From NCBI GenBank assembly GCA_046594105.1, contig JBKJQB010000044.1, positions 1-23,989 on the forward strand: DNA of 23,989 bases. The letters are read 5' to 3'. The notes under the pieces are model-generated. The model searched no databases. It was not told where the DNA came from and saw only the letters and a list, made by a program, of their open reading frames with translations. The position numbers and the translations under genes were made by a program. Source of the DNA: JBDSGC01 sp046594105. Its GTDB lineage: Bacteria; Acidobacteriota; Thermoanaerobaculia; Gp7-AA8. Positions 7,308 to 15,930 of the stretch are shown in pieces; position 1 is the stretch's first letter, and every line of letters begins with the position of its first letter.

Positions 7308-7336
7308 AATCTATGAGAACGATGACGGTTTGTCAA
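7308..7336 (-). promoter_or_regulatory. Sigma70-type promoter of the HU gene
   Basis: On the minus strand, a perfect -35 TTGACA (7336-7331) is followed after 17 nt by TAGATT (7313-7308, 4 of 6 to consensus). A start near 7300 gives a leader of about 50 nt containing the AGGAGG ribosome-binding site. The remaining 7337-7495, between here and the rsmB stop, shows no convincing gene or terminator. Confidence 0.7.
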
Positions 7337-7495
7337 CGACGCGTGCCGCTCCGTTTTTTATTGGGCGCGCGCGATGCTCCGTCGGCACGATTTCGCAGGC
7401 GTGACCGCAGGCCGCCGATCTGACTGCCAGGCCTGAAAACTCTCCTGCGTTGTTCCCGTTGAGCACGTCGCGAACCTCATGAAGATGGAGTGCGA

Positions 7496-8686
7496 TCACG
7501 GAAGCTTCTTCCGTTGCAGTACGAACGCAGTGAAGCCGTCGGTGCCGGCATCCGGCGTCAGACGGAGCACGCCGTCATCGATCCACGGCACCAGACGCTG
7601 GTCGGTAAAGCGGGAGACATCGACACGCTCGAACTCGCTGCGGGATGCGAGCACCGAATCGACGACATCGTCGTTCTCTTCCCGCTCCAGCGAGCAGGTC
7701 GAATAGATCAGGTTCTGGTCCGTGATCGTCAATGCGGAGTCGAGCAGCTGCGTCTGCAATTCCGCGAACGATGAGAGGTCCTCTTCGCGCAGCCGCCACT
7801 TGATCTCGGGATTCTTGCGGAGGGTGCCGGTCGCGCTGCAGGGAGCGTCGAGCAACACCGTTTCGAACGGGCGCCGGAAGGGCGGCAGCCGCCCGTCGCT
7901 GATCACCAGCCGGCGGGAGCGCTGGCGCAAACCGAGGATCCTGGTCATGGAAATGTCGTTGCTGACCACGCGCGCTCCCAGCCGTTCCATCACCGCACTC
8001 TTCCCGCCCGGGGCTGCCGCGAGATCGAGAATGTCTTTCCCCGCGTTCACAGCAATTGAGGCGACCACGGCACTTCCCTCGTCCAGCACCAGACCTTCCA
8101 GGCTTGCGCTGGACCCCTGCAGTCGCCACATCCCGTCCACATACGGCGAGGGCTCAGCGTTGGCAGGCGGCGAGTCGGTCAGGATGTCCGGGAACGAGAG
8201 GTCCTGATCCGCGTTCGCGATTCTCGTTGCCCGCTCCAGTCCGTACGTGCGGGTCCAGCGCGCGATGAGCCATTCGGGATGGCCTGTTTGCACCGCCAGA
8301 TTCGTTGGCTCCGGAAGGTTTCCCGCAGCAACGCGCCGCAGGATGGCGTTCACGAAACCGCGGGCCCGCTTCGGAGCCAGCTCCACCGTCTCCCCCACCG
8401 CCGCATGCGGCGCAACGTTCATGTAGAGCAGCTGGAATGCCCCCAGCCGCAGGATGTCCAGCAACTCGGGCTCGGTGCGTTTGGTGGCGAAGCTGCTGAT
8501 GACGAAATCGAGTCTCGATCTCCAGCGCAGCACGCCCAGCACGAGGGTGCGGACGAATCCCGACTGGTCCTGAAGAAGGAGTGAAGCGAACGCATGATCC
8601 CGCTCGATGCGCCGCAGCAGCTGCAGTGCGCGCAGTCGATCGCTTCCCTGATCACCCGATGGTTTCGAGGCTGTCGGCCGGCTCAT
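7496..8686 (-). CDS. rsmB: 16S rRNA (cytosine-967 C5)-methyltransferase RsmB
   Basis: This 396-aa enzyme methylates C5 of a cytosine in 16S rRNA using S-adenosylmethionine. An N-terminal NusB-like RNA-binding domain (about 1-130, with LDILRLGAFQLLYMN and FVNAILRR) precedes the methyltransferase domain. Motif I is DLAAAPGGKS (221-230), motif IV is LLDAPCSATGTLRKNPEIKW (from 278, with C283), and motif VI is IYSTCSLEREEND with the catalytic C331. The ATG at 8686 overlaps the fmt stop as ATGA and is preferred over an in-frame start at 8716 inside fmt. The fmt-rsmB pairing is a common bacterial arrangement. The usual GFF near the end is GFT here, a minor change. Confidence 0.95.
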   Translation of the reverse strand: MSRPTASKPSGDQGSDRLRALQLLRRIERDHAFASLLLQDQSGFVRTLVLGVLRWRSRLDFVISSFATKRTEPELLDILRLGAFQLLYMNVAPHAAVGETVELAPKRARGFVNAILRRVAAGNLPEPTNLAVQTGHPEWLIARWTRTYGLERATRIANADQDLSFPDILTDSPPANAEPSPYVDGMWRLQGSSASLEGLVLDEGSAVVASIAVNAGKDILDLAAAPGGKSAVMERLGARVVSNDISMTRILGLRQRSRRLVISDGRLPPFRRPFETVLLDAPCSATGTLRKNPEIKWRLREEDLSSFAELQTQLLDSALTITDQNLIYSTCSLEREENDDVVDSVLASRSEFERVDVSRFTDQRLVPWIDDGVLRLTPDAGTDGFTAFVLQRKKLP

Positions 8687-9597
8687 GGCGAATCCAGGAG
8701 CATCCCCGGTTTCCATCCTGAACTCCGGGCCAGCTCCGCTGCCGGCACGCGGGACTTCCCCGGGCGCTGGACGACGATCAGCCGGAGGGCACCTCGACCG
8801 GTTGCCACATCGACTCCCTGCTCGGTGATCGCAAGGATGCTCCCGGGGGGACCGCTCCCTTCGACAGGCGCCATCTCAACGAGCTTGAGTCCACCCACCG
8901 CCACACCAGGCCACGGGTCGAAGGCCCGGAAGCGGTTGTAAATCACGTCGCTCGGCTCGTCCCAGCTCACCTGACTTTCGCTCTTCTCGATTTTGGGAGC
9001 GAGTGTCGCCGCCGCATCGTCCTGAGGCGTCTCAGCTGCAGAGCCAGCCTCCAGCGAGGCGATGGTCCGCATGAGCAGATCGGCACCGATGCGGGTCATG
9101 CGCGAAAACACCGATGGCGACCGCTCGTCAGCTCCGATTGCCAGCTCCTCCATGGAAAGAATCGGTCCATGGTCCAGCTGCTCGTCCACTCGCATGATGG
9201 TGACGGCGGTGAGCGTCTCTCCCTGCTCGATGGCCCTCTGCACCGGAGCGGCTCCGCGATACTTCGGCAATCGGGAGCCATGAACGTTGAGAAATCCGAG
9301 ACGGGGAATGGTGAGAAGTGCGGCGGGAAGAATCTTGCCGTAAGCGATGACCACGCCGAGATCAGGATGAGCGGCGCGAACACGATCCAGAAATGCCACG
9401 TCCCGGATCCGTGCCGGCTGTTCAAGCGTCAGCCCGAGGGCGTGACCGCGGATCGCCACAGCAGGGGTTTGCATTCGCATACCCCGTCCCGAGGGCTTGT
9501 CGGGCTGGGCCACCACCAGGGTCACATCATGGGCGGAGGCGAGAGCGTCGAGTGCAGGGACTGCGAAGTCCGGAGTACCGAAGAAGACGATGCGCAA
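8683..9597 (-). CDS. fmt: Methionyl-tRNA formyltransferase
   Basis: This 304-aa enzyme formylates initiator Met-tRNA using 10-formyl-tetrahydrofolate. The formyltransferase domain opens with IVFFGTPDFAVPAL. The folate and catalytic block is LNVHGSRLPKYRGAAPVQ with N104 and H106, and the catalytic aspartate is D142 in DEQLDHGPIL. The C-terminal tRNA-binding domain contains YNRFRAFDPWPGV. The start codon is TTG at 9597: it gives exactly the conserved (M)RIVFFGTP N-terminus, and no ATG occurs closely upstream in frame. A -10-like TACAAT lies at 9612-9607 on the minus strand, 9 nt before it, without a -35. It couples to rsmB by ATGA. No def gene is adjacent. Confidence 0.96.
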   Translation of the reverse strand: MRIVFFGTPDFAVPALDALASAHDVTLVVAQPDKPSGRGMRMQTPAVAIRGHALGLTLEQPARIRDVAFLDRVRAAHPDLGVVIAYGKILPAALLTIPRLGFLNVHGSRLPKYRGAAPVQRAIEQGETLTAVTIMRVDEQLDHGPILSMEELAIGADERSPSVFSRMTRIGADLLMRTIASLEAGSAAETPQDDAAATLAPKIEKSESQVSWDEPSDVIYNRFRAFDPWPGVAVGGLKLVEMAPVEGSGPPGSILAITEQGVDVATGRGALRLIVVQRPGKSRVPAAELARSSGWKPGMLLDSP

Positions 9598-9624
9598 CGT
9601 CGTTCGATTGTAGAACGGGCGGGC

Positions 9625-9972
9625 TCAGTGCGTGGAGGTGACCACGGTCGAGGTGGTCTGCGTCGTTCCGGCATTGCCCGCCGGTGCAGGCCCCAGGTGT
9701 GGATTGGCACTGGTCGTCGCCGCGGGCGCCTGATCCCGCATGGTGCCGGTCGGAGCCAGCGGGTCGATGGGCTTTCCGCCGATGTTTTTTCCTTCCGCGC
9801 CCGTACTGGGGTCGGCCGCCGCTCCGGGCATTCCATTCACGGAGGGTGACTGCGCCGAGTTTGTGACCGGATGCGTCATCGCCGGGGGAGCATTCTGGTA
9901 GTCCCGGGGTGTCGGTTCCCCGCGACAGCCGGCAACCAGCAAAACGAGCAAGGCGAGAGGCCATTTGTTCAT
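9625..9972 (-). CDS. Small predicted lipoprotein of unknown function
   Basis: This 115-aa protein has a clear lipoprotein signal peptide: MNKWPLALLVLLVAGC with the lipobox LVAG-C and the acylated cysteine at residue 16. The mature part is low-complexity, rich in Ala, Thr, Pro, Gly, Asn and Ser, and probably disordered. I recognise no domain. The residues after the cysteine (RGEP) contain no aspartate at +2, which suggests outer-membrane sorting under the E. coli rule, if that rule applies here. It lies 27 nt upstream of fmt on the same strand and may share a transcript. The divergent gene starts 48 nt away. The reading frame is convincing because of the signal peptide. Confidence 0.75.
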   Translation of the reverse strand: MNKWPLALLVLLVAGCRGEPTPRDYQNAPPAMTHPVTNSAQSPSVNGMPGAAADPSTGAEGKNIGGKPIDPLAPTGTMRDQAPAATTSANPHLGPAPAGNAGTTQTTSTVVTSTH

Positions 9973-10008
9973 CCGGACCAGCTGAGTTCAATGTGTGTGC
10001 CATGGGGG

Positions 10009-10014
10009 TACAAT
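10009..10014 (+). promoter_or_regulatory. Candidate -10 box next to the secreted TPR-like gene (possible leaderless start)
   Basis: TACAAT (5 of 6 to consensus) is followed by exactly six bases and then the ATG at 10021, the same spacing as at dgt. No Shine-Dalgarno fits between them. A -35 is weak (TTCAAT at 9987-9992). Motif evidence only. Confidence 0.35.
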
Positions 10015-10020
10015 CCGGCC

Positions 10021-10878
10021 ATGCGCAAAGCTATCCTGTCGTCCCTCTTCACGCTCCTCCTGGTCGTCAGCGCCTCGGCTCAGATTGCAGACGGCGATCA
10101 ACATTGGACTGCCCGCGCCGAAGGCCATCAGGGCGGGCGCGCCAAAACGACGGCAGTGGACAGCGCGATCGCCGCCTACCAGCGAGCCATCGCCCAGAAT
10201 CCGAACGATCTGGAGGCCCGTTGGAAGCTTCTGCGGGCCATCCGCTTCAAGGGTGCCTACGTCGCGGCGTCGAACGACGAAAAGAAAAGAGTGTTCGCGA
10301 CCGGAAAAGCCGCCGGAGAGCAGGCGCTTTCCGTCCTGGACCGCCAGCTCGCGGGCAAGGGATTGCGATCGATCACCAAAGCGACGGAGAAGCAGGTTGC
10401 TGACGTGGCGCGCACCATCCCGGGCGCCGGCGAGCTCTTCTTCTGGGACTCCGCGAACTGGGGAGAGTGGGCTCTGGCCTACGGGAAAATGGCGGCGGTA
10501 CGCGAAGGCGCGGCGGATCGCATCAAGCGTGAATCCACCATCGCCATGATGATCGACTCGAAAATCGACGGCGGCGGTCCGGCCCGCGTTCTGGGCCGGC
10601 TGCACGACCAGACCCCGCACGTCCCTTTCATCACCGGCTGGGCGTCGAGCCGCGAAGCGGTGAAGTTCCTGAACGAGGCGCTGAAGACCGATCCGTCCAA
10701 TAAGCTGACCAAACTCTTTCTGGCGGAAGCGATGGTCAGCAACAACAGCGATACGAAGTCTCAGGCCATCGCCATGCTGAAAGACGTCATCAGTTCCCCG
10801 GGAGATGCGGCGTGGGAAGTGGAGAACGCCGCCGCTCAGGAAGACGCGAGAACACTGCTGAAGAAGTGGGGCGCGTAG
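10021..10878 (+). CDS. Secreted TPR-like protein of unknown function
   Basis: This 285-aa protein has a signal peptide (MRKAILSSLFTLLLVVSASA, cleavage likely after ASA). The mature part begins QIADGDQHWTARAEGH and contains at least one TPR-like helical repeat, AIAAYQRAIAQNPNDLEARW (about 49-68). A second repeat-like stretch near the C-terminus is FLNEALKTDPSNKLTKLFLA. The rest is predicted helical, with no enzyme motif. The longer in-frame reading to 9871 is rejected because the signal peptide starts at 10021. It is divergent from the lipoprotein gene and convergent with the phosphopantetheinyl transferase gene, 21 nt away. It is probably periplasmic. A scaffold or assembly role is typical for TPR proteins, but nothing here specifies it. 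Confidence 0.82.
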   Translation: MRKAILSSLFTLLLVVSASAQIADGDQHWTARAEGHQGGRAKTTAVDSAIAAYQRAIAQNPNDLEARWKLLRAIRFKGAYVAASNDEKKRVFATGKAAGEQALSVLDRQLAGKGLRSITKATEKQVADVARTIPGAGELFFWDSANWGEWALAYGKMAAVREGAADRIKRESTIAMMIDSKIDGGGPARVLGRLHDQTPHVPFITGWASSREAVKFLNEALKTDPSNKLTKLFLAEAMVSNNSDTKSQAIAMLKDVISSPGDAAWEVENAAAQEDARTLLKKWGA

Positions 10879-10899
10879 TAGAACGCTACCGGAAATCGT

Positions 10900-11463
10900 T
10901 CAGGTCGTGAGGGCCACGACCACCTCTTCGGTCGACCAGGTCTCTGCGCGGTCAAAGCGTAGCCCCCTTTCGGACTGATCCATCAGCCGGAGGGGCACCT
11001 GCTTGAGCGTCTTCACTGAGCCTCCGAGCTGCTTCCAGGCGGCTTCTTTCGCGCACCAGAAGTGGAGCAGCCGGTTCTCGATGCTGCAAGCTGCCAGTTG
11101 CTCCTGCTCTTCGTCCGACAGGAAAAGATGGCTTGCTCGCCCGTCGAGGGTTCGCAACCTTTCCACGTCGATGCCTACCGGGCCTTCATCCATGGCAGCC
11201 CCTGCGAAGCCATGCGAGTGCGAGAAGGAGAGTCCCGGCGCGCGTTCGATCCTCATCTCTCGCGGATCCCTGCTCGCCCCTCGCTGTCGGGCTAGCTCTT
11301 TGGCGGCGATCCGGCTCAACATCCATTCCTCCTGCCGTTGACGAAGTCGGAAAGAGCGAGCGGTGGCCAACTCCTCCTTGCTGAACCAGACTTCCGGCCC
11401 ATCGACGTCAGTGATCACCAGTGCGCGTGTCTGCCAGGACAGGGGAAGAACAATCCGTCTCAT
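10900..11463 (-). CDS. 4'-phosphopantetheinyl transferase superfamily protein (Sfp-like)
   Basis: This 187-aa enzyme is predicted to transfer phosphopantetheine from CoA to a serine of an acyl- or peptidyl-carrier protein. The two signature motifs are present: VGIDVERL (GxDxE, magnesium/CoA binding) and FWCAKEAAWKQLGG (WxxKEA type). The upstream substrate-contact region LSFSHSHGFAGAA also fits. It is somewhat shorter than Sfp (about 220 aa). The ATG at 11463 overlaps the stop of the giant membrane protein gene as ATGA, so it is the last gene of the long minus-strand run. No carrier protein, polyketide or peptide synthetase gene is in the window, so its target is unknown. Confidence 0.9.
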   Translation of the reverse strand: MRRIVLPLSWQTRALVITDVDGPEVWFSKEELATARSFRLRQRQEEWMLSRIAAKELARQRGASRDPREMRIERAPGLSFSHSHGFAGAAMDEGPVGIDVERLRTLDGRASHLFLSDEEQEQLAACSIENRLLHFWCAKEAAWKQLGGSVKTLKQVPLRLMDQSERGLRFDRAETWSTEEVVVALTT

Positions 11464-14400
11464 GGCTGCGCCGGCACGGCGGCGATGAAATCCGTGCTCC
11501 CGCCCGGATCGACGATGCTGGCGTAGGCAACGCCGCTTCCCGCCAACACGGTGATCCGCAGCGTGGTGGTCTCGTCGATGACCGTGCCCAGCTCCGTTTC
11601 GGCGTTCGACACCAGCCAGGCCTCCGATTCCGCAACGCCCGATTCCACCGCATGTCCGCTGAGCTCACCGGTTCGAGTGCGCGCGGTGATGCGAAACATT
11701 GCCGGAGTGCTTCCGGTGTTCACCACACCGATGTTGATTCTCCGCTGGTTGCCGGGGCCAGCGGGAATCCCCACGATGGTGAGCTCCGACGTGTCGGCGC
11801 CGGCGGTGGCCGCGTCTCGCATCGTCAGCGGCGATTCCACGGAGGCCCGCCCGCCATGGACCACGTCGGAGGTGATGGCCACGGCAACGGGGGCCCGTCC
11901 CGACCGGTACTCCAGCCAGAGCGTGCCGATCCCTCCCCCGGCCAGTCCGAACGTGCTTCGAACGAGATCGGGAAGACGGAGGGTCTGGCGTGGAGCGAGC
12001 CGGAGCTGACGGTCGACACGGTGGTCACCGCCGACGAACCGCAGCGAGACCGGGATCGATTCGCGAAAGGGATTGTGCAGAGTCAGATCGGACATCCAGT
12101 ACGCGCCACTGGCCCCTTCCACGCTCCCGATCAGCGGGAACAGCATGCGTTCCCGCGTTGCGGAAAGGACTTCCCGTTCCAGCGGAACATGGATCCGCCG
12201 GAGATAGTCGGCCACCGGCACTGGCCGCACGTCGCCCCGTCGCGTCCACAGTTCCACGCCGCGAATCACCCGATCGAACCGGTAGGTGTCGTCGAGGTAG
12301 GCGGCGATCGCCGGGGCACGCAGCGCGTTGGAGATGCCGTCAAATTCGTCGAAACTCTCGGGCGATGTTCTGATGACCACTCTCGGCTTCGACGCCTGCA
12401 GTGATGCGATCACCTCCTCTTGAAAAACTCGCGGCGAGGCGATGGGCACCTGATAGAAGCGCGTCGGATTGGGACGGTCAGCGAAAAAGTAGAAGGCCGG
12501 CTGGTTGGAGAAGTCGAAAATCGGATCGTTGCGACGGGGGATCAGATCGTGGATCGCCTTGGTGACTTCGCGGATCCGCTCGGCGGTCTGCTCTGCCCGG
12601 GGATCGTGCGTCACCTTCAGAACGCGGCGCTGGTAGTTCACCAGATCGGTGATCCGGGCGTCCACCAGATCAGGAATCCAGAAGAGCACTCCTGCCACCA
12701 TCAGTGCCGCAAGGGCCACCGTGGTCACGAAGGCGCGAGTGCCCTCTCCGCCAGCCTGCCACATCGTGCGCAAGGCCCGCGCCGCGAGCAGTGCCAGAAG
12801 GATCAGCAGCGGGCCCACCAGGAATGCCGCGAAGTACTGATGGCGGAACTCCGCGCGCCCGAACGCAGTCCGCTGCGCGATGGCCGCGAACACCGTCAGG
12901 ACCATCAACGCGTGATCGAGCATATCCGTCTGCTTCCGCAGTACGCGCTGCCCGTAATAGATCGCCGCGATGGCGATGGTCAGAGGGCTGAGGACGAGGT
13001 GAAACTTTTCCCACAACACGAAGTCCGCCAGAGTGTGCAGGCTCAGGTCGTGACGGAACATGGTGACCAGATCAGGAAAAGGCAGCGACCAGACCGCATC
13101 GATGATGTTCGGGATGGCCACGAAAGACACCTGCGCGAACTCCCCGAGCGCCCCTCGTGAAATCAGGTAGATCACAAAGGGCGCGCAGCCCGCCACCACC
13201 CCGATCCCAAATGCGAGCGCCGCGCGCAGGGGACCGAGGCCCGGCCAATCCACTCTGCGCCGGATCAGCGCGAGCACGACGGTCACCGCAAGCGCTCCCC
13301 CGATCGTGTACACGCCGATCTCGTAGCTGAAGAACAGCGCGATCCCGGCCAGAAGACCGCTGAGCACCGCGGCCCATTGATTTCTCCTCGCCAGCGCGTA
13401 CCAGAACAGCGCCACCGCAGCGACAGAAAAGAACGTTCTGCTGTTTTCCGCCGTGGTCCACGCGCCCATGCCCACCACCAGCAGCGCCAGAGGAATGGAG
13501 CGAAAGACCACCATCCCCAGATACCAGATGGAGACCCCGAGGAACGATCCGAGAACCGCATCGCGGGCGATGGAGACATCGAGCGACCGACCGAACAGTT
13601 GCATCAGCCAGGCGTCGAGCAGCCCGTCCTGCATCATGCCGTGCAGCGCGAAGACTCCCCGGTATGGGACCTTGCCCCGCAGGTAGTCAGAGGCCGGCCC
13701 GATGGACTCGCCACGATGAAAGAGGTCAATCCACTGAGACAGATGCGCCGTGGAGGCGTAGCTGACAGAAAACAGCAGAAGCGGCATGAGCGCGTAGGCG
13801 GCCAGACTCCAGGCGGTGGAGGGGGCCAGCGGCGCCCGCATCCGCGCAGCCAGCAGCGTTGCGGCCGCGATCACTACGATCACCACCGCGGTCGCGTACG
13901 TCGTGGGAACGAACAAGATCGCAATCAGAGGAAGGACCAGCAGGATGACGGCGCCCGACGTGATTCGTCGAAAGGTGTCTTCGAAGGGCCGGCCGAAGTG
14001 CATCTCCGTCATGCGCGAGGCCAGAATGGCCGCAGCCCAGAACAAAACGCCGAAGAGCAGGACGAAGACGACCTCCAGAAAGAGGGTCGGGGCATGTCCG
14101 ATCCGTCTGGCTGCCGCGATGTATCGGAAGACGATCCAGGCCAGCGACTCCGTGAACAGGAGAGCGTGATACGGATGCATCTCCTTCCGGAAGAGGCGTC
14201 GCAACCACAATCGCTGATCAACGAAGAGGAGCGCCCGCGGGCCTGCGAACGCCAGCGCCACGGGCAGAAACAGCACCCACCCGAACTTTCCGGTCGTCAG
14301 AAACAGCAGCGGCGCGAGCACGAAAGGCAGCGTAAAGAGCAGGCCCACGCTGGCTCGGTGCGCCGACCGTCCTCTCCAGGTGAAGTCTTTCTCGATGCGG

Positions 14401-14654
14401 GCCAGCACATCAGCGCCGCGATGGTGAAACCAGAGGGTCAGGATCGGAACGAGCGTCAGAAAGAGCGAGAGGCCGGCATAGTCCCGCAGCTTGGAGTAAC
14501 GCTGGATGGTGACCACTCCCACCGCCACCGCCGCCGTCGGCGGAAACAGGGGGAACAGCAAGGTGAGGCAAAGAAAGATGCCGCTGGCGAACGAGAATGC
14601 GGCGACCCAGAGGGATGCCGCAATGACACGTTCGTACAGCGAGCGGCCACTCAT
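11460..14654 (-). CDS. Giant GT-C-like polytopic membrane protein with extracytoplasmic beta-rich tail
   Basis: This 1064-aa protein has three visible parts. Residues 1-275 contain about seven hydrophobic segments of no recognised family. Residues about 280-660 look like a GT-C-type membrane glycosyltransferase: a long loop DLFHRGESIGPASDYLRGKV (310-329) and PYRGVFALHG follow a transmembrane helix, then many helices. Next is a soluble part (670-805) with KPRVVI and YRFDRVIRGVELWTRR, as in lipid-linked sugar transferases. Residues about 835-1064 are beta-rich, starting LFPLIGSVEGASGAYWMSDL and carrying LAPRQTLRLPDL, probably outside the cytoplasm. The ATG at 14654 overlaps the methyltransferase stop (ATGA). 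Transferase activity, donor and acceptor are inferred only; no DxD can be assigned with certainty. Confidence 0.8.
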   Translation of the reverse strand: MSGRSLYERVIAASLWVAAFSFASGIFLCLTLLFPLFPPTAAVAVGVVTIQRYSKLRDYAGLSLFLTLVPILTLWFHHRGADVLARIEKDFTWRGRSAHRASVGLLFTLPFVLAPLLFLTTGKFGWVLFLPVALAFAGPRALLFVDQRLWLRRLFRKEMHPYHALLFTESLAWIVFRYIAAARRIGHAPTLFLEVVFVLLFGVLFWAAAILASRMTEMHFGRPFEDTFRRITSGAVILLVLPLIAILFVPTTYATAVVIVVIAAATLLAARMRAPLAPSTAWSLAAYALMPLLLFSVSYASTAHLSQWIDLFHRGESIGPASDYLRGKVPYRGVFALHGMMQDGLLDAWLMQLFGRSLDVSIARDAVLGSFLGVSIWYLGMVVFRSIPLALLVVGMGAWTTAENSRTFFSVAAVALFWYALARRNQWAAVLSGLLAGIALFFSYEIGVYTIGGALAVTVVLALIRRRVDWPGLGPLRAALAFGIGVVAGCAPFVIYLISRGALGEFAQVSFVAIPNIIDAVWSLPFPDLVTMFRHDLSLHTLADFVLWEKFHLVLSPLTIAIAAIYYGQRVLRKQTDMLDHALMVLTVFAAIAQRTAFGRAEFRHQYFAAFLVGPLLILLALLAARALRTMWQAGGEGTRAFVTTVALAALMVAGVLFWIPDLVDARITDLVNYQRRVLKVTHDPRAEQTAERIREVTKAIHDLIPRRNDPIFDFSNQPAFYFFADRPNPTRFYQVPIASPRVFQEEVIASLQASKPRVVIRTSPESFDEFDGISNALRAPAIAAYLDDTYRFDRVIRGVELWTRRGDVRPVPVADYLRRIHVPLEREVLSATRERMLFPLIGSVEGASGAYWMSDLTLHNPFRESIPVSLRFVGGDHRVDRQLRLAPRQTLRLPDLVRSTFGLAGGGIGTLWLEYRSGRAPVAVAITSDVVHGGRASVESPLTMRDAATAGADTSELTIVGIPAGPGNQRRINIGVVNTGSTPAMFRITARTRTGELSGHAVESGVAESEAWLVSNAETELGTVIDETTTLRITVLAGSGVAYASIVDPGGSTDFIAAVPAQP

Positions 14655-15928
14655 GGACCGGGCAGTCTATCAGCGCCGATTCTGGCCATCGTCGACAGCA
14701 GCTTGCCGATTGCGCGGTCACTCTCCAGCCCTGCGTCGGACACTGCGCCCCAGCGGGCCGCGATCCAGTCGAACCCGCTGACTCCCGCTCTCCGGAACCG
14801 CATCTGTTCGAGCATGGTTCGCCAGCGGCTCTCGCCGATGAGGTTTCGCCGATGCGTGCGCACGGAGCTCAAGGCGATACGCAGGATCCGGAGCTGAAAA
14901 CTCGTAAGGGGGGATCGCTTCCCCTGGCCGCGGCTTCCAGGAGACTGGCACTTCCCGAAGCCCAGCGGGTCGGCATCGACATCGCGCGCTTCCGGCGGCC
15001 GTGGAATCAGCTCCCGATCGTATTTTTGCACGGGCATCGTCGCCGCCCTGCGCCGCGCGGCAACCATCGCAAAGTCGGACGGGATGGCTCCGGCGTCGAC
15101 CAGCGCTCCTTCCAATGCGCAGAGCAGCTCCACCATCGCTCGTTCGCGCGGATCAGCGCTACGGAAATTCTGCACGATGTCGTAGAGAAGATGCTGCAGC
15201 AGCGTGCCTCCGAGCTCGCGCTGATCCAGGATCGTGAACCTCTCCGCCAGCATGACCCGGAGCTCATCGGACCGCACCGCCTCAGACGGATCGTTGGCGA
15301 TCATCTCCGCTTCCGACGGGCGCTCCTTGCGCTGGTAGGTGCTGCCCGAAAGCGCACTGCGCCGCAACGGCTCCGGAAGACAGGCCAGCAACTCATTCAC
15401 AATCGACAGGACCTCGTCGGAATACAGGAATCGCTTCGGGCCGACGTACTCATTGACCAGCAGAACGCCCTCGGGACGAAGAGCGCTCTCAATCTGGTCG
15501 AACGCCCGCTCCAGGTTCTCCACGTGATGCAGGATCGAGTGCGCCACGATCACGTCGTACGCATCTGTAGAAAGCGAATCGTGATTTAGATCCAGGACGT
15601 TGTAATGAATCTTGGTGATCCCCAGGGCGGCGGCCGCCGCGCGCGCCCGCCCCACGGCTTCCCCCGCGATGTCGACCGCGTCGATCTGCGCAACAAAGGG
15701 CCACGACGCGATGGCTCGCTCCAGCCATCCTTCACCGCAGCCGAGGACCAGAACCCGCAGCTGGTTTCCGATGAAGTAGCGTCGGGCCCAGGCGGACAAC
15801 CAATCGCGCGCGGGGTCACCGGTGGCCCGTTCATTCAGATGCAGCAGCACCGGCAGCGATGCCATCCAGCCGATTTCCGCGAGCGTATGGGTGAATGAGG
15901 CCGAGCCCCACCGCTCTTCGACCTTCAT
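14651..15928 (-). CDS. Class I SAM-dependent methyltransferase with C-terminal extension
   Basis: In this 425-aa protein, residues about 55-165 form a class I methyltransferase fold: motif I VLVLGCGEGWLE (59-70), the acidic end of strand 2 in DAVDIA (83-88), VLDLNHDS, AHSILHHVENLE and GVLLVNEYVGPKRF (154-167). The remaining 250 residues are helical and unrecognised, ending in an Arg-rich stretch. The NEYVGP.R block occurs in methyltransferases acting on glycans or lipids, which would fit the GT-C-like gene overlapped downstream, but that is inference. The ATG at 15928 is 2 nt after the cobA-hemD TAG stop, so it is probably coupled to heme biosynthesis translation. It is unlikely to be a tetrapyrrole methylase, as it lacks the CobA-type motifs. 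Confidence 0.87.
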   Translation of the reverse strand: MKVEERWGSASFTHTLAEIGWMASLPVLLHLNERATGDPARDWLSAWARRYFIGNQLRVLVLGCGEGWLERAIASWPFVAQIDAVDIAGEAVGRARAAAAALGITKIHYNVLDLNHDSLSTDAYDVIVAHSILHHVENLERAFDQIESALRPEGVLLVNEYVGPKRFLYSDEVLSIVNELLACLPEPLRRSALSGSTYQRKERPSEAEMIANDPSEAVRSDELRVMLAERFTILDQRELGGTLLQHLLYDIVQNFRSADPRERAMVELLCALEGALVDAGAIPSDFAMVAARRRAATMPVQKYDRELIPRPPEARDVDADPLGFGKCQSPGSRGQGKRSPLTSFQLRILRIALSSVRTHRRNLIGESRWRTMLEQMRFRRAGVSGFDWIAARWGAVSDAGLESDRAIGKLLSTMARIGADRLPGP

Positions 15929-15930
15929 CG

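Noticed and set aside
7311..7499. 62-codon minus-strand frame starting with GTG overlapping the rsmB stop (GTGA)
   Set aside because: The overlap is tempting, but the frame runs through the HU promoter, has only about 63% G/C at third codon positions, lower than expected for genes here, and shows no motif.
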